Positions 9,797 through 21,689 of a stretch of 64,000 nucleotides of DNA are shown here, piece after piece. The stretch is taken from NCBI GenBank assembly GCA_947095535.1, contig OX352772.1, positions 215,192,222 to 215,256,221 of the forward strand, given 5' to 3'. Both the position numbers and the translations under genes were made by a program. The number at the start of each line of letters is the position of its first letter. Position 1 is the stretch's first letter. The notes under the pieces were generated by a model, which was not told where the DNA came from, ran no database searches, and saw nothing but the letters and a program-made list of their open reading frames with translations. Source of the stretch: Poecilobothrus nobilitatus (lineage: Eukaryota; Arthropoda; Insecta; Diptera; Dolichopodidae).

Positions 9797-10841
9797 CGAC
9801 TCCCGGCGGATATCATTTAAATGAAAGGTTACCTTTGGTACAGTGCAATTGAATCGCAACCCAAGCAGGGAATCCTAGAGCCAGATTCCCAAAACAAAAG
9901 GTGTTAGGCTCGCCAAGACCTTTTTAATGATACTGCACATGATAATATACAGCTTAATTTTTATATTAAGGGCTTGTAAACGGTCTCAGGGACCAAGCAG
10001 GGCATCCTAGAATACTGCTCCCCAAATAAAAGTTTAGGAGCTTACCAAGACCTTTTCAATGATACCCCATATGACGATATTCGGGCAATATTGAAATCCC
10101 CATACAACATAAAATTTACCAAAAAGATGTAATTTCAGATGTAATTTTTCTGGATAGTTTCACACCAAACTCTATCAAATGCTTTTTCCAGCTAGTCTCT
10201 AGCACATCTAGAAGTGCTTCATCTTTTTGATACGAAGTGGTTGCACTCATTTCTTAGGAATAGCTTTATATATAATTATTAATTATTAAGTACTAACAAA
10301 AAAAAAAAATAAGTTAAGTTTAAGGTACAACAAAAAAAAAGAATAAATTAAGTTCATTAATAATAATATAAAAAAAAAAGAAGTGTCTGACATTCATTTT
10401 AAGTATTAAGAAAAATGCAACAAAATTTTAATGTAAATAATTAAAATAAAAATAGTACAAGAAGACTATATTGTTTGTTATTCTATTCATTTTCTACCTC
10501 ATTTTGCTATGTTTCCATTAAGCATTATTTAAGTATTGCATTTACATTACTCGTAGTTGACTTTGAGTTGGAATTACTTTCAATAAGGAATTAAAAACTG
10601 TTGAATGTATTTTGCAAACTTTGTGTTATCTGTGGTGATTACTAATGCTTTATAATATTATTTTTATTTATTATTATTTATTAATTATTAATATTGATTG
10701 TTTATCTTTTAATATTAATTAATTGGTAATTAAGTGCTAGTTATTGATTATTTATTGATCATTGCACTCAATATTAAAATTCAATTAACTTTGGTTAATT
10801 TTTTAATTTACTCTTTGTTTGTCAAATTCTTTAAATGCTAA

Positions 10842-11578
10842 ACAAATTAAATTTCCTATTTATGAATGGGTATATTATTGGGTATAATTATGAATTTATT
10901 AGCTTTATGAATTGTATTAGTTATGTGTAAGTTAAATGTTAATTTTTTATCAAATATAACACCTAGATATTTTACACTATTACTCCATTCGATATCATGT
11001 TGTTCTATTTTTATTCTGGTAAATGGTATACATATCGATTTTCTTTTTTTGGTTTAAAAAATCCAAAGATTAAGAAGATTAATAATGCTGCATTTTCAAT
11101 TCGTGAAATATCTGCTGTATAGATATTATACAAGATCGGCCCAAGTACTGCACCTTGCGAAATTCCTTATTCTATTTTATTTTTTTAAGTTTACCTTTAA
11201 CTGAAGTGATGTTTCGAATATTGTGCGATTTTCTCGGAAACTCATTAAAATCTTTATAAGATAAGTGTTGCGGCCAAAGTGTTGGGACTTTAACTTATGG
11301 ATCCAGGACTATCGTACAAGCCGATTTTCCATTTTTGATGTTATTTTTAATAGCATTTTTTACTTTTAATATGGCATGGGTAGTACTATATTCCTGTTTG
11401 AATCCAAATTGTTCATTTGGTAAAATATATTTTTTGTTTACTATGGATACGATTCTACGTTTAATTATTTTGTCCTTTATTTTGGAAAGCTTATTGGTCG
11501 ATATTATTTACGGAGTCCGGCGGTTTATTTGGTTTTGGCATAACAATTACTTTCGCTTCTTTTCAGTAATTTACTAAT
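10842..11578 (-). pseudogene. LINE fragment 'a', copy 2 (3' end deleted)
   Basis: Retains the RT fingers region and the LGPILYNIY-like box, but has lost the ORF2 C-terminus and poly-A tail to the 1.54-kb deletion. The coding state is the same as in copy 1. Confidence 0.7.
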
Positions 11579-11719
11579 TTGGAAAGTAGCCTAATATGAG
11601 GCAAGCATTATAAATTTCAGTTATCAATTCTATATCAATTTTTGGTTATTTTTAATACACAGATTAGAAATCTTATCTATTCCTGGGTATTTAGGGTGTT
11701 TTTTTCTTTAATTTTTTTT

Positions 11720-12891
11720 TAAGTTTCGCTGATGATACTAAAATCTGCAAAACAATAGCTTCCACTCGTGATTACGAGTTGTTGCGATATGATTTCAATC
11801 AATTTGGTTCATGGTGCAGGAACAACATTCTCGAACTAAATGTTATCAAATGCGTAATTATGAGCTTTTTAAGGTTACGAGCTATTAGGAAAAGCCATTA
11901 GGAAAATTGTTTTTAGGAACAATATCAAAACATTACTGTTTATGAAAAAGCAAAAGGAACTAAAGAACACAGATTTGGATTTTTGGATTTTGCAACAATC
12001 TATTCTTCTATGACGACATGACGAGTTTCAATCTTCAAATTTTTAACAATGCAAAAAAATGAAAATCTTTTGGATATGATGCTGTTTTGTCATCAAATGG
12101 TATAATTTTTCTCAAAATAAGTAAAACTTCGAAACTAATTCAATTAAAAAGCAAAGAACAAATTGATATGCTATTGATAGAAAAAGCTTCTTCATCGTTT
12201 CATAATGGATCAAGAACGACGTGCGAGACAGAAAATTTGGAAGAAGACGATTATGAGAGTGCTGATAACTAACTGTTTATTTTTTTGTTCTTTTGTTTCC
12301 ATTAATTCTTTAATATTATATTTTTTTTTAGTAACTTTTTAACTGTTTTTATTATTTTTTATATTATATCATGAGTTTTAACTCAATTGATGAATTTGAA
12401 AAACATTTTATAGATACAAGGAGCAATTTAAACATATTATCTTTTAACGCAAGAAGTATCTCGTCCATTAATAAATTTGATTCGTTCAAAGAATTAATTC
12501 TCAAATTTAACAAATTACCAAAAGTTGTAATGGTTCAAGAAACGTGGTTTGTTAACAAATTACTGCATTTCTATAAAATTCCAAACTATAATGTTTTCAT
12601 TCAACTCGCAATGACGGTTATGGAGGTGTAAGTTTGTTTTTGCATGAGAGCTTAAATTTCGAAGTTGGCTTGGGCATTAACGAAAATTTCTGCAATGCAG
12701 TTTGTGTTGAATTAAAAAATATCTCTTTTTACGGTAAGAATCTTCATTTAATATGTTATTACAGATCACAAAAATGTAAAATCTTATCATTTTTGGAAAA
12801 TTTACTAATTAAAATCCCGACATCTCCTTTGCTTAGTAAGTTCATGGTCACTGTCTGTGGGTACTTGAATGCCGGGGGTTACCATAAGTAA
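11720..12891 (+). pseudogene. RT-loop, ORF1 end and endonuclease pieces, copy 2
   Basis: Repeats the three plus-strand LINE pieces of copy 1: SFADDTKI at about 11735, the ORF1 C-terminal piece at 12087-12272 and the endonuclease start at 12371-12631. The frameshifted continuation is 12634-12891. Protein differences from copy 1 are few (for example Asn to Ser at residue 2 of the endonuclease piece). Confidence 0.7.
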
Positions 12892-13443
12892 AGAAGAAAC
12901 TGGAAGAAATAAATGAATAGGAGTTTTGACAAAGTTAATTAGTTATTGTATAGGTAATAATCCAATAAAATTTAGGTACCGTTAATTTGAACCGTATATT
13001 CCGTCTTGACCAAGTCAAACGCTTCAATTGATATTACGAGTCATGGCGGTAAACACCGTCTTGACGGGACTAACCGTATCACTTTTTAAAACAAATTGTT
13101 ATTTTTAAACTAATGTTCTAGTTGGAAATAAGTCTTTTAGACACAAATCTACTTCACCAGTTTACCTAAATTATCCTAAAGAATCTTGTTCTGAAAAAAA
13201 AGTTGGAAGTGCAAATATCTTCTTTTGAACAGACACTCCTCAATTCATCCAACAAAATTGACTAAAGCTAATTCACCTTTACAAAGAATATTCACCTTTA
13301 CTTACAACGGGTTACTAAAATTTGAATGAACTATTTTTCAATACATCTACGACGGTATTTACCGCTTTGACGTTTTTCAAATGCATATCTTTAGGCAAAC
13401 AAGTCCCGACAAAATATTCAAATAAAACCATTTTTTGGAAAGA

Positions 13444-13967
13444 ATATAATTGTTCAAATTAGTTTTTGAATTTAGATTTTGAATTTAAAATTTGAATTAG
13501 AATTTGCTTCATGAAAAGTACTACTTAAAAATAATATTTTTTCAATACAATCATTTTCTTAATACTAAAAAGGTTTTACAGTTGAAAAATGCTGATTTTG
13601 CATTATCACGTTTTTCAATAATTGTTTAATAATTTTTTTTTTAGTTCATTTCGTACATATTGAGTATTGATCTTATATGATGACAAAATGTACGATCAGC
13701 TAATTTATTAATCATGTTTAAAAAAATGCGTTTACTTATTTATACAAAAGTTAAAAAGCAACGATCGATTGTGAAATACGGCACTTAAGTTCAAGTGAGT
13801 TTAAAAAAAATAGAAATGAAAGTGTGCAAGTAGTAAAATATGAAATTAAGTTTTTATTTTAGAAGAATGGAGTTTTTTGTCCCTGTTGAGCAATTCCATC
13901 CCTTTGTACGATATTGTTTGGTACAATAGTGATGGTTTTATCAGTAGGGGATGGTGTGGATGTAACT
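13444..13967 (-). mobile_element. errantivirus C LTR, macrosatellite copy 2
   Basis: Second copy of the 3' LTR, with AGTTACATCC at its minus-strand start and the adjoining polypurine tract. It differs from copy 1 by scattered substitutions. Confidence 0.8.
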
Positions 13968-15328
13968 CCTCTTTCTCTAGAATCCGACTCCCGGCGGATA
14001 TCATTTAAATTAAAGGTTACCTTTGGTACAGTGCAATTGAATCGCAACCCAAGCAGGGAATCCTAGAGCCAGATTCCCCAAACAAAAGGTGTTAGGCTCG
14101 CCAAGACCTTTTTAATGATACTGCACATGATAATATACAGCTTAATTTTTATATTAAGGGCTTGTAAACGGTCTCAGGGACTAAGCAGGGCATCCTAGAA
14201 TACTGCTCCCCAAATAAAAGTATAGGAGCTTACCAAGACCTTTTCAATGGTACTCCATATGACGATATTCGGGCAATATTGAAATCCCCATACAACATAA
14301 AATTTACCAAAAAGATGTAATTTCAGATGTAATTTTTCTGGATAGTTTCACACCAAACACTTTCACAAATGCTTTTTCCAGCTAGTCTCTAGCACATCTA
14401 GAAGTGCTTCATCTTTTTGATACGAAGTGGTTGCACTCATTTCTTAGGAATAGCTTTATATATATAATTATTAATTATTTAAGTACTAACAAAAAAAAAA
14501 AATAAGTTAAGTTTAAGGTACAACAAAAAAAAAGAATAAATTAAGTTCATTAATAATAATATAAAAAAAAAAGAAGTGTCTGACATTAATTTTAAGTATT
14601 AAGAAAAATGCAACAAAATTTTAATGTAAATAATTAAAATAAAAATAGTACAAGAAGACTATATTGTTTGTTATTCTATTCATTTTCTACCTCATTTTGC
14701 TATGTTTCCATTAAGCATTATTTAAGTATCGCATTTACATTACCCGTAGTTGGCTTTGAGTTGGAATTACTTTCAATAAGGAATTAAAAACTGTTGAATG
14801 TATTTTGCAAACTTTGTGTTATCTATGGTGATTACTAATGCTTTATAATATTATTTTTATTTATTATTATTTATTAATTATTAATATTGATTGTTTATCT
14901 TTTAATATTAATTAATTGGTAATTAAGTGCTAGTTATTGATTATTTATTGATCATTGCACTCAATATTAAAATTCAATTAACTTTGGTTAATTTTTTAAT
15001 TTACTCTTTGTTTGTCAAATTCTTTAAATGCTTGAATCTTTTGGTTTTATTTTTTTTTCTGATTATATTATTTATATATTTTCAAACCCATTGTTGCTAT
15101 TGATCATTGCCAATTTTAGTGTAAAATTTTGCAATGTTCGTGGTCTGCAGTCGAATTTTCTTGCCGTCCAAGTTCGAATATTTTTGAAAGAAAATAAAAT
15201 TGTTGGAACACCCGATTGTAGTATCGAAAATGTGATTTAGGGTTGATGGCGGTACAACAATTTTTTTGTTTAAAGCATCGATATTAACATTTTCAGTTAA
15301 AATCTGTTTATCTCTATCTTTATATATC

Positions 15329-15864
15329 ATGCTTATTTACATTTCGTATATGTCACTGATGAATGAATTATACATAATAAGAGTATAGATATATATGTAT
15401 GTCTGTACATGCCGACGTATTAATACGTATTTGATTGTATTTATAAGAAATTATTCTATGAATGAAATATTTTTAAAGATATGTTGCGATGTATGGCGCT
15501 ATATAATAATATATATGAAGACGTTATAGACATAATATTAATAATACTTATTTGGTATTTTGTACTAATTTTAGTATAAATTAATATACATTTGCCGCTT
15601 AGTATCAAATGGTAATAGCATATTTGGAAAAATTTTGGATTGATGATCGTTAGGTGGAAGTTTAGAATCTTCTTTTGAGTTTTGAAGAATGTGTAAACAT
15701 AGTTTAAATCTATGTACAAGCCATAGTTCTAGAAATTATAAAATTCAGCCAAATTATTTTGAAAAATTAGAAAAAATATATTATTAGCAGAGTGACAGAC
15801 TATGAAAATACTAACGGGATCGAACGGGTATCTAAGAGTTGACAAAGACAACTGTATTCTTCCT
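15329..15864 (+). repeat. fragment of repeat R1, macrosatellite copy 3
   Basis: Near-identical to 5459-5994, ending at the same R1 terminus (ATTCTTCCTCGT). Confidence 0.75.
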
Positions 15865-15976
15865 CGTTTCTAAGTTAGGTTTGTATTTTCCAATATAAAT
15901 GGCATTACAATTATTGCAATTAATTTTCTAAACACCTGATTCCAAATTCCTGATATCAAACTCCTTAACATATAAA

Positions 15977-17373
15977 TTTTTTTTTTTTTTTATGACTTTA
16001 TTATATTTGTTATTTTACAGAGTTCAGGCTCTTGTCGCCTTTTCAGATTAAGTATAAAATATTATTTTAAAATTTTTCCGAATTTCTAAATTTGAATTTG
16101 AGGAAAAATGGAATTTAAAAACCTCATATGAATTTTTTATTTAATTTTCATAAAATCTTATACCTATTAATTTAACTAACTATACATTTAAAGAACCTAA
16201 ATACTAATTATTTACAAACTGTATCTACGTATTTATTTAACTAACCCCAACAATTCAAGTAGCTAATAGCAATAAATAAATGTAAGATTTTTACAATTTC
16301 CAGCAAATAAATTTTGTATCAAGCTGTTCTCTGAATATTCGCATTTGTCTCTACATTTTCTTGAGATTAATTCAACATGTTTGCTCACTAATTTGATTTT
16401 GGTGTTTTGATGAAGCTGCTTGGTTGAGTAGTAGAAAGATATGTTCAATGCCAGTTTCAGTAATTTATTTTGCTTAACTTGTATATTTTTATTTAGATAG
16501 TTCGCACAATTTTCCCAAACAAGTGAAGCATACATTAAGATAGGTAAAAATATTACTTTCATATAATATCAAGTATACATTAAGATAGGTAACAATATTC
16601 CTTTTTCTTTCATCTGACAAATTAGATTTCCTATTTATGAATGGGTATATTATTGGGTATAATTATGTATTGGGTATAATTATGAATTTATTAGCTTTAT
16701 GAATTGTATTAGTTATGTGTAAGTTAAATGTTAATTTTTTATCAAATATAACACCTAGATATACACTATTACTCCATTCGATATCATGTTGTTCTATTTT
16801 TATTCTGGTAAATGGTATACATATCGATTTTCTTTTTTTGGTTTAAAAAATCCAAAGATTAAGAAGATTAATAATGCTGCATTTTCAATTCGTGAAATAT
16901 CTGCTGTATAGATATTATACAAGATCGGCCCAAGTACTGCACCTTGCGAAATTCCTTATTCTATTTTATTTTTTTAAGTTTACCTTTAACTGAAGTGATG
17001 TTTCGAATATTGTGCGATTTTCTCGGAAACTCATTAAAATCTTTATAAGATAAGTGTTGCGGCCAAAGTGTTGGGACTTTAACTTATGGATCCAGGACTA
17101 TCGTACAAGCCGATTTTCCATTTTTGAAGTTATTTTTAATAGCATTTTTTACTTTTAATATGGCTGTTTGAATCCATTATATATTCCTATATTCCTGTTT
17201 GAATCCAAATTGTTCATTTGGTAAAATATATTTTTTGTTTACTATGGATACGATTCTACGTTTAATTATTTTGTCCTTTATTTTGGAAAGCTTATTGGTC
17301 GATATTATTTACGGAGTCCGGCGGTTTATTTGGTTTTGGCATAACAATTACTTTCGCTTCTTTTCAGTAATTT
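15977..17373 (-). pseudogene. LINE fragment 'a', copy 3
   Basis: The poly-T (minus-strand poly-A) run at 15977-15991 marks the 3' end. The C-terminal domain is at 16562-16263 and RT pieces extend to 17373. The local duplication near 16560 changes the start of the C-terminal frame. Confidence 0.7.
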
Positions 17374-17521
17374 GCTAATTTGGAAAGTAGCCTAATATGA
17401 GGCAAGCATTATAAATTTCAGTTATCAATTCTATATCAATTTTTGGTTATTTTTAATACACAGATTAGAAATCTTATCTATTCCTGGGTATTTAGGGTGC
17501 ATTTTTTCTTTAATTTTTTTT

Positions 17522-18680
17522 TAAGTTTCGCTGATGATACTAAAATCTGCAAAACAATAGCTTCCACTCGTGATTACGAATTGTTGCGATATGATTTCAA
17601 TCAATTTGGTTCATGGTGCAGGAACAACATTCTCGAACTAAATGTTATCAAATGCGTAATTATGAGCTTTTTAAGGTTACGAGCTATTAGGAAAAGCCAT
17701 TAGGAAAATTGTTTTTAGGAACAATATCAAAACATTACTGTTTATGAAAAAGCAAAAGGAACTAAAGAACACAGATTTGGATTTTTGGATTTTGCAACAA
17801 TCTATTCTTCTATGACGACATGACGAGTTTCAATCTTCAAATTTTTAACAATGCAAAAAAATGAAAATCTTTTGGATATGATGCTGTTTTGTCATCAAAT
17901 GGTATAATTTTTCTCAAAATAAGTAAAACTTCGAAACTAATTCAATTAAAAAGCAAAGAACAAATTGATATGCTATTGATAGAAAAAGCTTCTTCATCGT
18001 TTCATAATGGATCAAGAACGACGTGCGAGACAGAAAATTTGGAAGAAGACGATTATGAGAGTGCTGATAACTAACTGTTTATTTTTTTGTTCTTTTGTTT
18101 CCATTAATTCTTTAATATTATATTTTTTTTTAGTAACTTTTTAACTGTTTTTATTATTTTTTATATTATATCATGAATTTTAACTCAATTGATGAATTTG
18201 AAAAACATTTTATAGATACAAGGAGCAATTTAAACGTATTATCTTTTAACGCAAGAAGTATCTCGTCCATTAATAAATTTGATTCGTTCAAAGAATTAAT
18301 TCTCAAATTTAACAAATTACCAAAAGTTGTAATGGTTCAAGAAACGTGGTTTGTTAACAAATTACTGCATTTGTATAAAATTCCAAACTATAATGTTTTC
18401 ATTCAACTCGCAATGACGGTTATGGAGGTGTAAGTTTGTTTTTGCATGAGAGCTTAAATTTCGAAGTTGGCTTGGGCATTAACGAAAATTTCTGCAATGC
18501 AGTTTGTGTTGAATTAAAAAATATCTATCTTTTTACGGTAAGAATCTTCATTTAATATGTTATTACAGATCACAAAAATGTAAAATCTTATCATTTTTGG
18601 AAAATTTACTAATTAAAATCCCGACATCTCCTTTGCTTAGTAAGTTCATGGTCACTGTCTGTGGGTACTTGAATGCCGGG
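17522..18680 (+). pseudogene. RT-loop, ORF1 end and endonuclease pieces, copy 3
   Basis: Same three pieces as in copies 1 and 2: SFADDTKI near 17530, ORF1 end 17889-18074, endonuclease start 18173-18433. A small ATCT insertion near 18525 further breaks the continuation. Confidence 0.7.
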
Positions 18681-19247
18681 GGTTACCATAAGTAAAGAAG
18701 AAACTGGAAGAAATAAATGAATAGGAGTTTTGACAAAGTTAATTAGTTATTGTATAGGTAATAATCCAATAAAATTTAGGTACCGTTAATTTGAACCGTA
18801 TATTCCGTCTTGACCAAGTCAAACGCTTCAATTGATATTACGAGTCATGGCGGTAAACACCGTCTTGACGGGACTAACCGTATCACTTTTTAAAACAAAT
18901 TGTTATTTTTAAACTAATGTTCTAGTTGGAAATAAGTCTTTTAGACACAAATCTACTTCACCAGTTTACGTAAATTATCCTAAAGAATCTTGTTCTGAAA
19001 AAAAAGTTGGAAGTGCAAATATCTTCTTTTGAACAGACACTCCTCAATTCATCCAACAAAATTGACTAAAGCTAATTCACCTTTACAAAGAATATTCACC
19101 TTTACTTACAACGGGTTACTAAAATTTGAATGAACTATTTTTCAATACATCTACGACGGTATTTACCGCTTTGACGTTTTTCAAATGCATATCTTTAGGC
19201 AAACAAGTCCCGACAAAATATTCAAATATAACCATTTTTTGGAAAGA

Positions 19248-19771
19248 ATATAATTGTTCAAATTAGTTTTTGAATTTAGATTTTGAATTTAAAATTTGAA
19301 TTAGAATTTGCTTCATGAAAAGTACTACTTAAAAATAATATTTTTTCAATACAATCATTTTCTTAATACTAAAAAGGTTTTACAGTTGAAAAATGCTGAT
19401 TTTGCATTATCACGTTTTTCAATAATTGTTTAATAATTTTTTTTTTAGTTCATTTCGTACATATTGAGTATTGATCTTATATGATGACAAAATGTACGAT
19501 CAGCTAATTTATTAATCATGTTTAAAAAAATTCGTTTACTTATTTATACAAAAGTTAAAAAGCAACGATCGATTGTGAAATACGGTACTTAAGTTCAAGT
19601 GAGTTTAAAAAAAATAGAAATGAAAGTGTGCGAGTAGTAAAATATGAAATTAAGTTTTTATTTTAGAAGGATGGAGTTTTTTGTCCCTGTTGAGCAATTC
19701 CATCCCTTTGTACGATATTGTTTGGTACAATAGTGATGGTTTTATCAGTAGGGGATGGTGTGGATGTAACT
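19248..19771 (-). mobile_element. errantivirus C LTR, macrosatellite copy 3
   Basis: Third copy of the 3' LTR, followed on the right by the polypurine tract. Very close to copy 2. Confidence 0.8.
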
Positions 19772-19850
19772 CCTCTTTCTCTAGAATCCGACTCCCGGCG
19801 GATATCATTTAAATTAAAGGTTACCTTTGGTACAGTGCAATTGAATCGCA

Positions 19851-20375
19851 ACCCAAGCAGGGAATCTTAGAGCTAGATTCCCCAAACAAAAGGTGTTAGG
19901 CTCGCCAAGACCTTTTTAATGATACTGCACATGATAACATACAGCTTAATTTTTATATTAAGGGCTTGTAAACGGTCTCAGGGACCAAGCAGGGCATCCT
20001 AGAATACTGCTCCCCAAATAAAAGTTTAGGAGCTTACCAAGACCTTTTTAATGATACCCCATATGACGATATTCGGGCAATATTGAAATCCCCATACAAC
20101 ATAAAATTTACCAAAAAGATGTAATTTCAGATGTAATTTTTCTGGATAGTTTCACACCAAACTCTATCAAATGCTTTTTCCAGCTAGTCTCTAGCACATC
20201 TAGAAGTGCTTCATCTTTTTGATACGAAGTGGTTGCACTCATTTCTTAGGAATAGCTTTATATATATAATTATTAATTATTTAAGTACTAACAAAAAAAA
20301 AAAAATAAGTTAAGTTTAAGGTACAACAAAAAAAAAGAATAAATTAAGTTCATTTATAATAATATAAAAAAAAAA
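19851..20375 (+). repeat. macrosatellite unit, copy 4 (truncated)
   Basis: Only the first ~525 bp of the unit are present, from ACCCAAGCAGGG to a poly-A run at about 20366-20375. The sequence then switches to minus-strand retroelement pol. The unit's array ends here. Confidence 0.85.
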
Positions 20376-21640
20376 TATTGACTCAACTGAATTTTAATTT
20401 TTAACTTGTTATTATTTTTTATTTTTTGGTTAGTTTTCATACTTAAATTTATTTTTGAATTAGCTGATATATCTAGGTAAGATTTCATTATTAATTTGGA
20501 AATGATTCTCACTTTGATTTTTTATTTCAGTTTTTTTTATAATATCGTGTAAGTTTGCTGACCCGGTTAAGTTTTAAATAATTTGATGCTTTTTCTTTTT
20601 TTCTATTTTCATTAGGTTTCTTTAATTTTTTAGTTTTTGATTTTATCAGTTTTTCTTGGATAATAGGATATTGCGGGGACGAGATTGTACCATTAATGAA
20701 ATCAATGGGTCTTTGATTGGTTGAGGAATGAATTGTTTCGCTGTAAGTTTTAACAGCTTTGACAACAGGATTTTAATCTGTTGGTAAGCCTAATTATTTT
20801 TCAAGTGTCTGTAAAATTCTAAGATGTTCATTTAGTGTATTGTGGAATCTTTCTATGTCCGCGTTACTACTATGGTTATTTAGTTATATATTCAGTAGTG
20901 AAGTGGATATCAATTCCTTCATTGTTCAAGTAATTTTTAAAATTTAAACTATTAAAATCTTTTTCTCTATCTATGACTATTCTTTTGGGTTTACCAAGAG
21001 GCGCAAGATATTTCATAACTTGCACATGTTTTGTAAATTTATCTATAAAGGTAAGGTATGTGTCTCCTTTGGATTTGAATCAAATGTCCATGTGAACTAT
21101 TCTAAAGATTTACTGGCGGTTTCTGAAATTTTAAATGGTAATTTTAGAGGCTTCCGTTCTTATATAGCAGAGTTGCAAATATGACAATTATTTATGACTT
21201 TTTGAATTTCTTCTTTCAATTTAGGAAAATAGTGTCTTTTTTTAAGTTTAAATAGACAACATTAATACCTCTGTGGTTTGTTTTTACATGTTGATCAAGA
21301 ATGAGTTCTTGCAATTCTTGACGATATAAAGTGTCACTGAGTAAGAGTGAGCTTTGTTTAATTTTGGTAATTTGTTTTTTGAAAAATATTTTAGGTAATT
21401 ATTTTGAAAAGCGCTGTAAATATTAATATCTTCAATCAAAATCCCTATTATTCCTTTACTTGGAATATGATCTTTAAAAATTTTAATGAAAAATTCTTCA
21501 TTAGGAGTAGGATGTATAAAGATTTTTCTTTTTCGAAGAGTAATATTCAATAATACAAAGTTTTCTTGTGAACCTATCTTAATAATAATTTGCGTTTTGT
21601 AAAGATTGATAGTTTTTAATGTAATTCTAATAAAGAATAG
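20376..21640 (-). pseudogene. errantivirus integrase remnant (minus strand)
   Basis: Read from 21600 downward. A 88-codon frame (21550-21284) matches the region between RNase H and integrase in gypsy-group polyproteins by its Ile/Lys-rich pattern. Integrase follows in broken frames: a zinc-finger Cys pair (NCHICNSA), core strands including VIDREKDF, and DIERFHNTLNEH around 20830, the third catalytic (Glu) region. A Lys-rich C-terminal tail runs to about 20400. At least five stops or frameshifts were seen. It may belong to the same errantivirus (C) whose 5' end lies at 34.2-35.5 kb on this strand; that link is inference. Confidence 0.7.
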
Positions 21641-21689
21641 AAAGCATTGGTTCTGGAATTTTATCCATAAAAACTCTTAAAGCGGTTTG

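Larger units (their letters stand above)
4154..9858 (+). repeat. macrosatellite unit, copy 1 (5.7 kb)
   Basis: Full-length first copy of a large direct repeat whose members are nearly identical over kilobases. In order it holds: two 135-bp-type units; a segment matching the right arm of the inverted repeat (4798-4964); a LINE endonuclease start (about 5230-5370); the end of repeat R1 (5459-5994); a minus-strand LINE with a poly-T tail (6106-7442); plus-strand LINE pieces (7570-8740); an unassigned stretch (8741-9256); and a minus-strand errantivirus LTR with its polypurine tract (9257-9796). The next copy follows head to tail without spacer. Boundaries were set where ACCCAAGCAGGG recurs. Confidence 0.9.
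9859..14046 (+). repeat. macrosatellite unit, copy 2 (4.2 kb, internal deletion)
   Basis: Same order as copy 1, but the segment corresponding to 5152-6694 is missing. The junction lies at about 10838-10842, where TTTAAATGC runs straight into the ACAAATTA of the LINE 'a' 3' region. The deletion removes the endonuclease start, the R1 end and the LINE 3' tail. In the 12.9-13.4 kb part it shares insertions and substitutions with copy 3 that copy 1 lacks, so copies 2 and 3 separated more recently. Confidence 0.9.
14047..19850 (+). repeat. macrosatellite unit, copy 3 (5.8 kb)
   Basis: Full-length copy with the same module order as copy 1. Private changes are a roughly 60-bp local duplication at about 16535-16600 (the ATACATTAAGATAGGTA segment occurs twice) and a short rearrangement at 17160-17210 duplicating TATTCCTGTTTGAATCC. 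It is closest to copy 2 across its right part. Confidence 0.9.

Noticed and set aside
9671..9859. 62-codon minus-strand frame conserved in macrosatellite copies (also 13859-14047, 19663-19851)
   Set aside because: It crosses an errantivirus polypurine tract and LTR start; conservation is due to recent duplication.
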